33,581 nt of DNA from Pseudomonas sp. S30 (lineage in GTDB: Bacteria > Pseudomonadota > Gammaproteobacteria > Pseudomonadales > Pseudomonadaceae): the NCBI RefSeq assembly GCF_016518545.1, contig NZ_JACVTO010000032.1, positions 1-33,581 of the forward strand, read 5' to 3'. The notes under the pieces are model-generated. The model was not told the origin of the DNA and did no database searches. It saw only the letters and a list, made by a program, of their open reading frames with translations. Each line of letters opens with the position of its first letter. Position 1 is the stretch's first letter. Below, one piece after another: positions 16,228-23,732 of this stretch. The position numbers and the translations under genes were made by a program.

Positions 16228-16880
16228 GCGTTGACAAAAGTTCGCTAGACCACCTGTCCCAGTCGCTGGGCCGTGAATTCGACCAGCGAATGGACGCCCG
16301 GCGCCAGGCCGCGATCGCCGAGCACGAAGCGCAGCTGGCGGCTGTGCCGCCCGTCACCGAGCTGCCCGAAAGCGGGCGGGTGCGCATGATCCTCGTGACC
16401 AGCCTGGTGTTTCTGGTAGTGCTGGGCGGCTGGTGTCTGACCAGCGCCAAGGCCTGGCTGGCCGGGCTGGCACTGTTGCTGCTGGCCGTGGCGACGGCGC
16501 GCAGCCTGTGGCTCCAGCGTGATGCCGGCAAGCGCACGCTGCTGCGCCTGACCCACGACACCCTCGAATTCGTCTGCCTGGACCGCGAAGTGTCATTGCT
16601 GGACTTGATACAGGCGCACGTCAAGGAGGGCCGGCAGATGAAGATCGTGCTCACCCTCAGAGAAGGCGCAGCCCTGCCAGGCACCCGCAATACCCTGGGG
16701 CCCTGGCTGCCCAAGGCCAAGGTCAAGCCTGGCAAGGCGCCCGAGATCATCTGCACCTTCTTCGGCCTGACGCATCAGGGCAAGGTCCTCGACAACCGCC
16801 AGGTCATGGGCATGCTGCTCGATTACTGTGCCTGCGCAGCGGCCAAGGTGGAGCTGGCGAAATTGCGAGGGCAGGGGTAA
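16224..16880 (+). CDS. Two-TM membrane protein, paralogue 4 of the M48 locus
   Basis: A 218-residue protein. Its N-terminal helix LDHLSQSLGREFDQ (residues 8-21) matches paralogue 1 (LNALSDSLGAEYDQ). TM segments lie at about 54-72 and 77-95. Then KRTLLRLTHDTLEFVCLD corresponds to QVFMRLTRRELWVDTL of paralogues 1 and 2, and the protein ends with the helix MLLDYCACAAAKVELAKLRGQG. AAGGAG at 16211-16216 stands before the ATG, which overlaps the M48 stop codon. The long open frame upstream is a shadow of the M48 gene. It closes the operon; the LysR gene converges 65 bases later. Function is unknown, but coupling to the peptidase suggests an adaptor or substrate role. Confidence 0.75.
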   Translation: MSVDKSSLDHLSQSLGREFDQRMDARRQAAIAEHEAQLAAVPPVTELPESGRVRMILVTSLVFLVVLGGWCLTSAKAWLAGLALLLLAVATARSLWLQRDAGKRTLLRLTHDTLEFVCLDREVSLLDLIQAHVKEGRQMKIVLTLREGAALPGTRNTLGPWLPKAKVKPGKAPEIICTFFGLTHQGKVLDNRQVMGMLLDYCACAAAKVELAKLRGQG

Positions 16881-16945
16881 CGCGCTCGGCCTTCCAGACA
16901 GCGCCTGGGCACCGAGGTCCGCCCAGCGGTCCCGGGCGGCAGAGA

Positions 16946-17881
16946 TCACCGCCCCACCTCTGCCCCCGCGCTCGTCGGCGCTGCCGATTCGGCACTGCCA
17001 TGCTGCATCAGCGCCGCGATCAACGCCCTCACCGTACCGGGCAGCGCCTCCAGCTCGCGCACCAGAATGCTGCGCTCGCGTACCGCCCACGCTTCGTCCA
17101 GGCCGATGGTCGCCAGGTTCATGGTGTGGCTGTGACGCCGCGCCGCCGACTCGGGAATGATGCCGATCCCCACCCCAGCCTCGACCATCCGGCAAATGGC
17201 TTCGAAGCCGGACAACTGGATGCGCAGCGCCAGGGTCTGGCCCATGCGTTCGACGTGTTCGCGCAGGAAGGTCAGCAGGGTGCTGCCGTCGTGCAGGCCG
17301 ATGTGCTGGTAGGCCAGGGTCTGTTTCAGCGTAACCTGTCGATGCCTGGTCAGCTCGTGCCCGGCCGGCACGATCAGCACCAGGCGGTCGGTGCTGAAGC
17401 GCATCACCTGCAAGCCTGCCGCTTCCACGGGACCGGCGATGATGCCCATGTCGCTGCTGCCGTCCAGCACCCCGCGCACGATGTCCCGTGACAGCCGCTC
17501 CTGCAGATCCACCGTCACGCCAGGCCGTTCGGCGAGAAAGCCGGCCAGCACTTCGGGGAGGAACTCGGTGACCGCCGTGGTGTTGGCGAAAATGCGGATG
17601 TGCCCGGCCGAATCGGTACCGAACTGGGTGAACTCGGCCTTCAGGTATTCCACCTGACGCATGATCAGGCGCGCGTGGGTGAGCAGCTTCTGCCCGGCGG
17701 GCGTGAGCTCCACGCCACGGCTGTCGCGGTACAGCAGGCGCGTTTCGAACTGCGCCTCCAGCGCCTTGATCCGCGCGCTGGCCGCCGCCGGCGAGAGGAA
17801 GGCGCGGCGCGCGCCCTGGGTCAGGCTCGGCGATTCGCCGATGTGAATGAAGAGCCGCAGATCAGCCAGGTCGAAATGCAT
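16946..17881 (-). CDS. itcR: LysR-family regulator of the itaconate genes (ItcR/RipR-like)
   Basis: A 311-residue LysR-type regulator with an N-terminal winged helix-turn-helix (about residues 4-62: FIHIGESPSLTQGARRAFLSPAAASARIKALE) and a periplasmic-binding-protein-like effector domain (about 90-295). It is divergent from the itaconyl-CoA hydratase gene. The regulator of the P. aeruginosa itaconate cluster (PA0877, from memory) has the same position; that protein responds to itaconate, so the same role is inferred. AGGATC precedes the ATG at 17881. Two copies of a long motif, at 17920-17953 and before dctP, are its likely binding sites, and the first also sits 39-72 bases upstream of its own start, allowing autoregulation. 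Confidence 0.8.
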   Translation of the reverse strand: MHFDLADLRLFIHIGESPSLTQGARRAFLSPAAASARIKALEAQFETRLLYRDSRGVELTPAGQKLLTHARLIMRQVEYLKAEFTQFGTDSAGHIRIFANTTAVTEFLPEVLAGFLAERPGVTVDLQERLSRDIVRGVLDGSSDMGIIAGPVEAAGLQVMRFSTDRLVLIVPAGHELTRHRQVTLKQTLAYQHIGLHDGSTLLTFLREHVERMGQTLALRIQLSGFEAICRMVEAGVGIGIIPESAARRHSHTMNLATIGLDEAWAVRERSILVRELEALPGTVRALIAALMQHGSAESAAPTSAGAEVGR

Positions 17882-17919
17882 GGGGGGATCCTGTCACGGT
17901 GATGGCGTTCGGCAGTTAT

Positions 17920-17953
17920 GAACGCTGCCTTACACAAATGCAAATTCACAGAA
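17920..17953. promoter_or_regulatory. Putative LysR-regulator binding site, copy 1 (enzyme operon)
   Basis: GAACGC (17920-17925), four bases, TTACACAAATGC (17930-17941), two bases, then ATTC (17944-17947) and AA at 17952-17953. The same blocks with the same spacing recur at 23624-23657 before dctP. The site lies in the divergent region between the lysR gene and the itaconyl-CoA hydratase gene. Confidence 0.7.
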
Positions 17954-18079
17954 TGCCGGGCGCCTCGCATCATCCAGCCAGACCCGCCGCTGCAAGCCGC
18001 CGGCAAAGCTTGGAACATCGCCTGCTCGCCGCTTGCCGCTGCCCCTCGGCACAATAACAAGACCCAGAGGCCCCTGCTC

Positions 18080-18919
18080 ATGACTGCTGCAACGCACCCA
18101 ATCGATTACAGCGCCTGGATCGGCCGCACCGAAGAAGCCTGGGACGTACTCAGCCGCAACCTGGTCAAGCGCATCGCCGCGACCTTCGGCGAAACGGCGC
18201 CGGGCCATGGTGAAGCGCTGCCGCACCTGTGGACCTGGTGCTTCTTCCAGGAGCCGGTGGCCGAGGCGCAGTTGGGGCAGGACGGGCATCCGGCACGCGG
18301 CGGCTTCCTGCCGCCGGCCGAGGGGCGCAATCGCATGTGGGCCGGCGGGCGCGTCGAGTTCTTCGCGCCGCTGAAGGTCGGCGGCGAGGCCCATCGGCTG
18401 TCCACGGTCCTGCAGGTGGAAGAGAAACAGGGCCGCAGCGGAGCGCTGCTGTTCGTCACCGTGCGCCACGACTACCGCCAGGACGACCGGCTGTGCGTGC
18501 GCGAGGAACAGGACATCGTCTACCGCGAGCCCACCCCGCCCAAGGCCGGCAGTGGCACCCCGTGCGAGGCCGGGCAGTGGAGCGAGACCGTCACACCGAC
18601 GCCGACCCTGCTGTTCCGCTATTCGGCCGTGACCTTCAACGGCCACCGCATCCACTACGACCAGCCCTACGTGACCGGCACCGAAGGCTACCCCGACCTG
18701 GTGGTGCACGGCCCGCTGATCGCCACCCTGAACCTGCGCGCGTTCGTGCGCGCCCACCCCGACAAGCGCGTGCGCCATTTCGCCTACCGCGGCCTGCGCC
18801 CGCTGACCCTGCCGACTCCGTTCCAGGTGAGCGGCCGCCTCGACGCTGCCGGCCAGGCGCGCCTGTGGGCGGGCAACGCCGACGGCATCGCCCAGAGCGC
18901 CGAAGTGACCTTCGACTGA
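18080..18919 (+). CDS. ich: Itaconyl-CoA hydratase (hotdog-fold, mesaconyl-CoA hydratase-like)
   Basis: A 279-residue hotdog-fold dehydratase/hydratase of the mesaconyl-C4-CoA hydratase / HTD2 type. It would hydrate itaconyl-CoA to (S)-citramalyl-CoA in the cytoplasm. The protein has two hotdog repeats. The N-terminal half carries GRVEFFAPLKVGGEAHRLSTV. The C-terminal half carries LLFRYSAVTFNGHRIHYDQPYVTGTEGYPDLVVHGPL, with the catalytic-site YSA-x-TFN-x-H-x-IHYD pattern characteristic of this family. The ATG at 18080 follows AGAGG; the open frame upstream passes through the operator and is not coding. It is first in the enzyme operon, and its gene order matches PA0878 of P. aeruginosa (from memory). 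Confidence 0.85.
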   Translation: MTAATHPIDYSAWIGRTEEAWDVLSRNLVKRIAATFGETAPGHGEALPHLWTWCFFQEPVAEAQLGQDGHPARGGFLPPAEGRNRMWAGGRVEFFAPLKVGGEAHRLSTVLQVEEKQGRSGALLFVTVRHDYRQDDRLCVREEQDIVYREPTPPKAGSGTPCEAGQWSETVTPTPTLLFRYSAVTFNGHRIHYDQPYVTGTEGYPDLVVHGPLIATLNLRAFVRAHPDKRVRHFAYRGLRPLTLPTPFQVSGRLDAAGQARLWAGNADGIAQSAEVTFD

Positions 18920-18950
18920 CCGACCTCCAGCCTCAGCAGAGACTCCCGCC

Positions 18951-20114
18951 ATGCACAGCTACGACAGCGATGACCTCAACGCCATCCGCGAAGGCGTGCG
19001 CGCCTTGTGCGCCGACTACCCCGCCGACTACTGGCGCCAGATCGATGAACGCAAGGGCTTCCCGGAAGCCTTCGTCAAGGCCATGACCGAGGCCGGCTGG
19101 CTGTCGGCGATGATCCCCGAGGAATACGGCGGCTCGGGCCTGGGCCTGGCCGAAGCCTCGGTGATCCTGGAAGAAGTGAACCACTGCGGTGGCAACTCCG
19201 GGACCATCCACGGCCAGATGTACAACATGTTCACCCTGCTGCGTCACGGCAGCGAGGCGCAGAAGCGCTTCTACCTGCCCAAGCTGGCCAGCGGCGAGCT
19301 GCGCCTGCAATCGATGGGCGTCACCGAGCCGACCACCGGCACCGACACCACCCAACTCAAGACCACCGCCGTGCGCGACGGCGAGCACTACGTGATCAAC
19401 GGCCAGAAGGTGTGGATCTCGCGCATCCAGCATTCGGACCTGATGATCCTGCTGGCGCGCACCACGCCGCTGTCGCAGGTGAAGAAGAAGTCCGAGGGCA
19501 TGTCGATCTTCCTGGTCGACCTGCACCAGGCCATCGGCAACGGCCTGACCGTGCAGCCGATCGCCAACATGGTCAACCATGAGACCAACGAGCTGTTCTT
19601 CGACAACCTGCGCATCCCGGCCAGCAGCCTGATCGGCGAAGAGGGCAAGGGCTTTCGCTACATCCTCGATGGCCTGAACGCCGAGCGCACGCTGATCGCG
19701 GCCGAGTGCATCGGCGACGGCCGCTGGTTCGTCGAGAAGGCCAGCCAGTACGCCCGCGACCGCGTGGTGTTCGGTCGCCCGATCGGCCAGAACCAGGGCG
19801 TGCAGTTCCCCATCGCCGAGGCCCACATCGAGCTGGAGGCCGCCGACCTGATGCGCTGGCGCGCCTGTGCCGAGTACGACCGCGGCGCCAACGCCGGCGC
19901 CGCGGCGAACATGGCCAAGTACCTGGCCGCCAAGGCCTCCTGGGAAGCGGCCAACGCCTGCCTGCAGACCCACGGCGGGTTCGGCTTCGCCAACGAATAC
20001 GACGTGGAGCGCAAGTTCCGCGAGACCCGCCTGTACCAGGTGGCACCGATTTCCACCAACCTGATCCTGTCGTACGTGGCCGAGCACCTGCTCGAGCTGC
20101 CGCGCAGTTTCTGA
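18951..20114 (+). CDS. Acyl-CoA dehydrogenase of the itaconate cluster
   Basis: A 387-residue FAD enzyme of the acyl-CoA dehydrogenase family, similar in position to PA0879. Family elements include MGVTEPTTGTDTTQLKT (flavin and substrate loop), GQKVWISRIQHSD, RVVFGRPIGQNQGVQFPIA and LQTHGGFGFANEYDVER. The usual catalytic Glu of the YEGT motif is absent: the position reads LYQVAP with Gln363. A Glu at residue 245 in GLNAERTLIA stands where isovaleryl-CoA and long-chain enzymes keep their base, so the enzyme is probably active with that base. Its substrate is unknown; it is not needed for the three-step itaconate route and may admit a related branched C5 or C6 acid. The gene sits 31 bases after ich and 10 bases before the MmgE/PrpD gene. 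Confidence 0.82.
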   Translation: MHSYDSDDLNAIREGVRALCADYPADYWRQIDERKGFPEAFVKAMTEAGWLSAMIPEEYGGSGLGLAEASVILEEVNHCGGNSGTIHGQMYNMFTLLRHGSEAQKRFYLPKLASGELRLQSMGVTEPTTGTDTTQLKTTAVRDGEHYVINGQKVWISRIQHSDLMILLARTTPLSQVKKKSEGMSIFLVDLHQAIGNGLTVQPIANMVNHETNELFFDNLRIPASSLIGEEGKGFRYILDGLNAERTLIAAECIGDGRWFVEKASQYARDRVVFGRPIGQNQGVQFPIAEAHIELEAADLMRWRACAEYDRGANAGAAANMAKYLAAKASWEAANACLQTHGGFGFANEYDVERKFRETRLYQVAPISTNLILSYVAEHLLELPRSF

Positions 20115-20124
20115 GGAGCCGAGC

Positions 20125-21474
20125 ATGCGCGATACCCAGGCCCTGGCCGACTTTCTCGCCGAACTGCGCTACAGCGACATTCCCGAACAGGTGCTCGCCC
20201 GCTGCGAGGACCTGTTCCTCGACTGGCTGGGCTCGGCCCTGGCCAGCCAGGGCTCGCACCCGATCCCCCTGTTCGAGCGCTATGCCCAACGCATGGGGCC
20301 CAGCTCCGGCCGTGCCCGGATCCTGGGCAGCGGCCAGCGTACCTCGGCGTACTTCGCCGCGCTGGTCAACGGCGCTGCCTCGCACCTGGTCGAGCAGGAC
20401 GACCTGCACAACAGCTCGGTGCTGCACCCGGCCACTGTAGTGTTCTCCGCCGTGCTGGCCGCGGCCCAGGACCTGGGCAAATCCGGTCAGGAGCTGCTGC
20501 TGGCGGCGGTGGCCGGCTATGAGGCCGGCATCCGCATTGGCGAGTTCCTCGGCCGCTCGCACTACCGCATCTTCCACACCACCGCCACGGTCGGCACCCT
20601 GGCCGCCGCCGTAGGCGTGGGCAAGCTGATGGGCCTGGACCGCGAGCAGTTCATCAACCTGCTGGGCAGCGCCGGCACCCAGGCCGCCGGGCTCTGGGAA
20701 TTCCTGCGCGATGCCGCCGACTCCAAGCAACTGCACACCGCCAAGGCCGCTGCCGACGGCTTGCTGGCCGCCTACCTCACCGCCGATGGCCTGAGCGGGG
20801 CGCGCAACATTCTCGAAGGCGAGCAGGGCCTGGCGGCGGGCATGTCGCACGATGCCGACCCCTCGCGCTTGTCCGATCGCCTGGGCAGCCGCTGGGCGCT
20901 GGCCGAGACCTCGTTCAAGTTCCACGCCTCGTGCCGCCACACCCATCCGGCCGCCGATGCCTTGCTGCAGCTGATGCAGCGCGAAGGCTTGGCCCACGGG
21001 CAGATCGCCGAAGTGGTCGCCCAGGTGCACCAGGGCGCGCTCGATGTGCTGGGACGGGTGGACGTGCCCAGCACGGTGCACCAGGCCAAATTCTCCATGG
21101 GCACGGTGCTCGGGTTGATTGCCGTGCATGGCAGTGCGCAACTGCTGGAGTTTCGCGACCTGGCCCTGACCGATCGCCAGGTGGCGGCTTTTCGCGACAA
21201 GGTGCGCATGCAGCTTGACGCCGAAGTGGACGCCGCCTATCCGGCGCGCTGGCTGGGACGTGTGCAGGTGCGCGATGTCGATGGCCGCACCTTCAGCGCC
21301 GCCATCGACCAGCCCAAGGGCGATCCGGGCAACACCCTGACCCGCCCGGAACTGGAAGCCAAGTTCCAACGCCTGCTGGCCTATGCCGGACAGCGCGACG
21401 AAGCCGAGGGCCGGGCGTTGATCGCGCGGGTCTGGCAACTGCGCGAGACGCCGTCGCTGGCGGATCTGCATTGA
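20125..21474 (+). CDS. MmgE/PrpD-family protein of the itaconate cluster
   Basis: A 449-residue member of the MmgE/PrpD family, which includes 2-methylcitrate dehydratase and cis-aconitate decarboxylase (the itaconate-making enzyme of animals and fungi). It shows the family pattern: EQDDLHNSSVLHPATV with D92, D93, H95 and H101; RSHYRIFHTTATVGT with H151; SKQLHTAKAAADG with H204 and K207; and FKFHASCRHTHPAADA. The likely active-site residues are therefore present. A GAGGAG site precedes the ATG. Gene order matches PA0881, but the gene expected from P. aeruginosa between it and the dehydrogenase (PA0880, a glyoxalase-like protein, from memory) is missing. Its reaction is not known; it probably hydrates, dehydrates or decarboxylates a related branched acid. 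Confidence 0.82.
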   Translation: MRDTQALADFLAELRYSDIPEQVLARCEDLFLDWLGSALASQGSHPIPLFERYAQRMGPSSGRARILGSGQRTSAYFAALVNGAASHLVEQDDLHNSSVLHPATVVFSAVLAAAQDLGKSGQELLLAAVAGYEAGIRIGEFLGRSHYRIFHTTATVGTLAAAVGVGKLMGLDREQFINLLGSAGTQAAGLWEFLRDAADSKQLHTAKAAADGLLAAYLTADGLSGARNILEGEQGLAAGMSHDADPSRLSDRLGSRWALAETSFKFHASCRHTHPAADALLQLMQREGLAHGQIAEVVAQVHQGALDVLGRVDVPSTVHQAKFSMGTVLGLIAVHGSAQLLEFRDLALTDRQVAAFRDKVRMQLDAEVDAAYPARWLGRVQVRDVDGRTFSAAIDQPKGDPGNTLTRPELEAKFQRLLAYAGQRDEAEGRALIARVWQLRETPSLADLH

Positions 21475-21494
21475 ACATCGAACAGGACTCAGCC

Positions 21495-22694
21495 ATGACC
21501 GCCACCGCTCCCCGTCCGCTGGACGGCATCACCGTCGTCAGCCTGGAACATGCCATCGCCGCGCCGTTCTGCACCCGCCAACTGGCGGACCTGGGCGCGC
21601 GGGTGATCAAGATCGAACGTCCCGGCAGCGGCGATTTCGCCCGCGGCTACGACCAGCGCGTGGCCGGCCTGGCCTCGCACTTCGTGTGGACCAATCGCTC
21701 CAAGCAGAGCCTGACCCTGGACCTCAAGCAGCGCGAAGCCGACGGCATTCTCGACGCCCTGCTGGCCAAGGCCGACGTGCTGGTGCAGAACCTCGCCCCC
21801 GGCGCGGCGGCGCGCATGGGCCTGTCGTTCGAAAAGCTGCATGCGCGCTTTCCTCGGTTGATCGTCTGCGACATTTCCGGCTATGGCGAAGGCGGACCCT
21901 ACGAGAAGAAGAAAGCCTACGACCTGCTGATACAGAGCGAAGGCGGCTTCCTCTCGGTGACCGGTGCGCCGGGCGAGGAGGGCATGGCCAAGGCGGGCTG
22001 CTCGGTGGCCGACATCGCCGCGGGCATGTACGCCTACACCGGTGTGCTTTCGGCACTGCTGCTGCGCGACAAGACCGGCGTGGGCAGTCGCATCGACGTG
22101 TCGATGCTCGAGAGCCTGGTGGAGTGGATGGGCTACCCCATGTACTACGCCTACGACGGCGCGCCGCCGCCGCCGCGCGCCGGTGCCTCGCACTCCACCA
22201 TCTACCCCTACGGCCCGTTCCCGACCGGGGGCGGCGGCACCATCATGCTCGGCCTGCAGAACGAGCGCGAATGGCAGCTGTTCTGCGAAAAGGTGCTGCT
22301 GGATCCGGCACTGGCCGGCGATCCCCGCTTCTCCGCCAACTTCCGCCGCTCCGAGCACCGCGAAGTGCTGCGCCAGATCATCGTCGACGGCTTCGCCAGC
22401 CTGTCGCTGGACGAGGTGGTGGCGCGCCTGGAGGACGCGCAGATCGCCAATGCCCGGGTCAACGACATGCGGGGCGTGTGGCAGCACTCGCAATTGGCCG
22501 CGCGCGACCGCTGGCGCGAAGTGGGCAGCCCTGCCGGCCCGTTACCCTCGCTGTTGCCACCAGGGCGCAACGCCGCCTTCACCCCGCGCATGGACCCGGT
22601 CCCGGCGCTGGGCGAGCACAGCGCGGCGATTCTTCAGGAGCTGGGCTTTTCCAGCGAAGACCAGGCGCGGCTCGCGGCGGCGGGTGTGGTGTGA
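21495..22694 (+). CDS. ict: Itaconate CoA-transferase (family III)
   Basis: A 399-residue family III (CaiB/BaiF) CoA-transferase. It would move CoA from succinyl-CoA to itaconate in the cytoplasm, the first step of itaconate breakdown. The N terminus has PLDGITVVSLEHAIAAPFCTRQLADLGARVIKIE, the family opening. The catalytic Asp is D143 in KKKAYDLLIQSEGGF, and GVGSRIDVSMLES is the conserved middle segment. The ATG at 21495 follows AGGA; a TTG at 21471 overlapping the previous stop is less likely. It lies between the MmgE/PrpD and lyase genes as PA0882 does in P. aeruginosa, which supports the substrate assignment; sequence alone would only give the family. Confidence 0.85.
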   Translation: MTATAPRPLDGITVVSLEHAIAAPFCTRQLADLGARVIKIERPGSGDFARGYDQRVAGLASHFVWTNRSKQSLTLDLKQREADGILDALLAKADVLVQNLAPGAAARMGLSFEKLHARFPRLIVCDISGYGEGGPYEKKKAYDLLIQSEGGFLSVTGAPGEEGMAKAGCSVADIAAGMYAYTGVLSALLLRDKTGVGSRIDVSMLESLVEWMGYPMYYAYDGAPPPPRAGASHSTIYPYGPFPTGGGGTIMLGLQNEREWQLFCEKVLLDPALAGDPRFSANFRRSEHREVLRQIIVDGFASLSLDEVVARLEDAQIANARVNDMRGVWQHSQLAARDRWREVGSPAGPLPSLLPPGRNAAFTPRMDPVPALGEHSAAILQELGFSSEDQARLAAAGVV

Positions 22695-22713
22695 GTTTCA
22701 GGAGAGGATGCCG

Positions 22714-23535
22714 ATGAAAGGATCGACCGTACGTTCCGCATTGTTCGTGCCGGGCAGTCGCCCCGAGCGGTTCGCCAAGGCCCTGGCAGCGGGTGCCGAT
22801 GCCGTGATCGTCGATTTCGAGGATGCGGTGGAAGAAGCGCTCAAGGCCCAGGCGCGCCAGCACCTCGCGGCTTTTCTGGCCAGCCACCCGCAGGCACGGG
22901 TATGGGTGCGGGTCAATGCCCCGCAGCACCCCGGCCACGCTGACGACCTGGCGTTCTGCGCTACGCAACCCGGGGTGGTCGCGGTGCTGCTGCCCAAGGT
23001 GGAAAGCGCTGCGCAGGTGGCGCTGGCCTGGCGTACCGGCAAGCCGGTGCTGCCGATCATCGAGACGGCCAAGGGGCTGCTCGCCCTGGCGCGCATCGCC
23101 GGGGCCGAAGGGGTCGAGCGATTGTCCTTCGGCAGCCTCGACCTGGCGCTGGACTTGAACCTGAACACCGACAGCGCTTCGGCCCAGGCGTTTCTCGATC
23201 AGGCGCGCATGGCCGTGCAACTGCATTCGCGCGGCGCCGACTTGGCGCCGCCGCTCGATGGCGTGTTCCCGGCCATTGGCGACCCCGAAGGGCAGCAGCG
23301 CGCCATGCGTCATGCCAGTGACCTGGGCTACGGCGGCGCCCTGTGCATCCACCCCAGCCAGGTGCCGCTGATCCACGCCGCACTGGTGCCCGATGGGCAG
23401 GTGCTGGCCTGGGCGCAGCGGGTGGTCGACGCCAGCGCGGCCGCTGGCGGGGCAGGGGCGTTCCTGCTCGACGGGCAGATGGTCGACGCACCGGTGCTGC
23501 TGCGTGCGCAGCGGTTGTTGGCCCTCGCAACTTGA
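22714..23535 (+). CDS. ccl: (S)-citramalyl-CoA lyase (CitE-like)
   Basis: A 273-residue HpcH/HpaI/CitE-family lyase that would split citramalyl-CoA into acetyl-CoA and pyruvate, the last step of itaconate breakdown. Family elements are RSALFVPGSRPERFAKA, DAVIVDFEDAVEEALK (D34, E36, D37), VRVNAP with R67, PIIETAKG with the metal ligand E117, FGSLDLALDL with D143, and GALCIHPSQVP near the C terminus. AGGAG at 22700-22704 gives correct spacing to the ATG at 22714. The ATG at 22708 is in frame but too close to the site. It corresponds in order to PA0883 of P. aeruginosa. A weak hairpin and the second regulator site follow before the transporter genes. Confidence 0.85.
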   Translation: MKGSTVRSALFVPGSRPERFAKALAAGADAVIVDFEDAVEEALKAQARQHLAAFLASHPQARVWVRVNAPQHPGHADDLAFCATQPGVVAVLLPKVESAAQVALAWRTGKPVLPIIETAKGLLALARIAGAEGVERLSFGSLDLALDLNLNTDSASAQAFLDQARMAVQLHSRGADLAPPLDGVFPAIGDPEGQQRAMRHASDLGYGGALCIHPSQVPLIHAALVPDGQVLAWAQRVVDASAAAGGAGAFLLDGQMVDAPVLLRAQRLLALAT

Positions 23536-23546
23536 AGGCATCGGAG

Positions 23547-23567
23547 CGTGGGGGTTATTTCCCCGCG
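23547..23567 (+). terminator. Weak hairpin after the citramalyl-CoA lyase gene
   Basis: Arms CGTGGGG (23547-23553) and CCCCGCG (23561-23567) pair over 7 bp with one G-T wobble around a 7-base loop. No T tract follows. It could weaken read-through into the transporter genes. Confidence 0.3.
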
Positions 23568-23623
23568 ATCACCGGCAGTGCGGACACCAGCAGCTACACT
23601 TGCTGGGTGCGTTCAGGCCAGCC

Positions 23624-23657
23624 GAACGCGCCATTACACAAATGCTGATTCTGTAAA
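23624..23657. promoter_or_regulatory. Putative LysR-regulator binding site, copy 2 (transporter operon)
   Basis: GAACGC (23624-23629), four bases, TTACACAAATGC (23634-23645), two bases, ATTC (23648-23651) and AA at 23656-23657, spaced as at 17920-17953. Here the right side also completes a dyad, TTACA (23634-23638) with TGTAA (23652-23656). It ends 75 bases before the dctP start, so the transporter likely has its own regulated promoter. Confidence 0.7.
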
Positions 23658-23732
23658 CACACCCGCCTGGGCCATCTTGACCTTGGCACGCGTCGCTGCT
23701 GACTCATCCAACAACAATAAAAGGTGACATCG

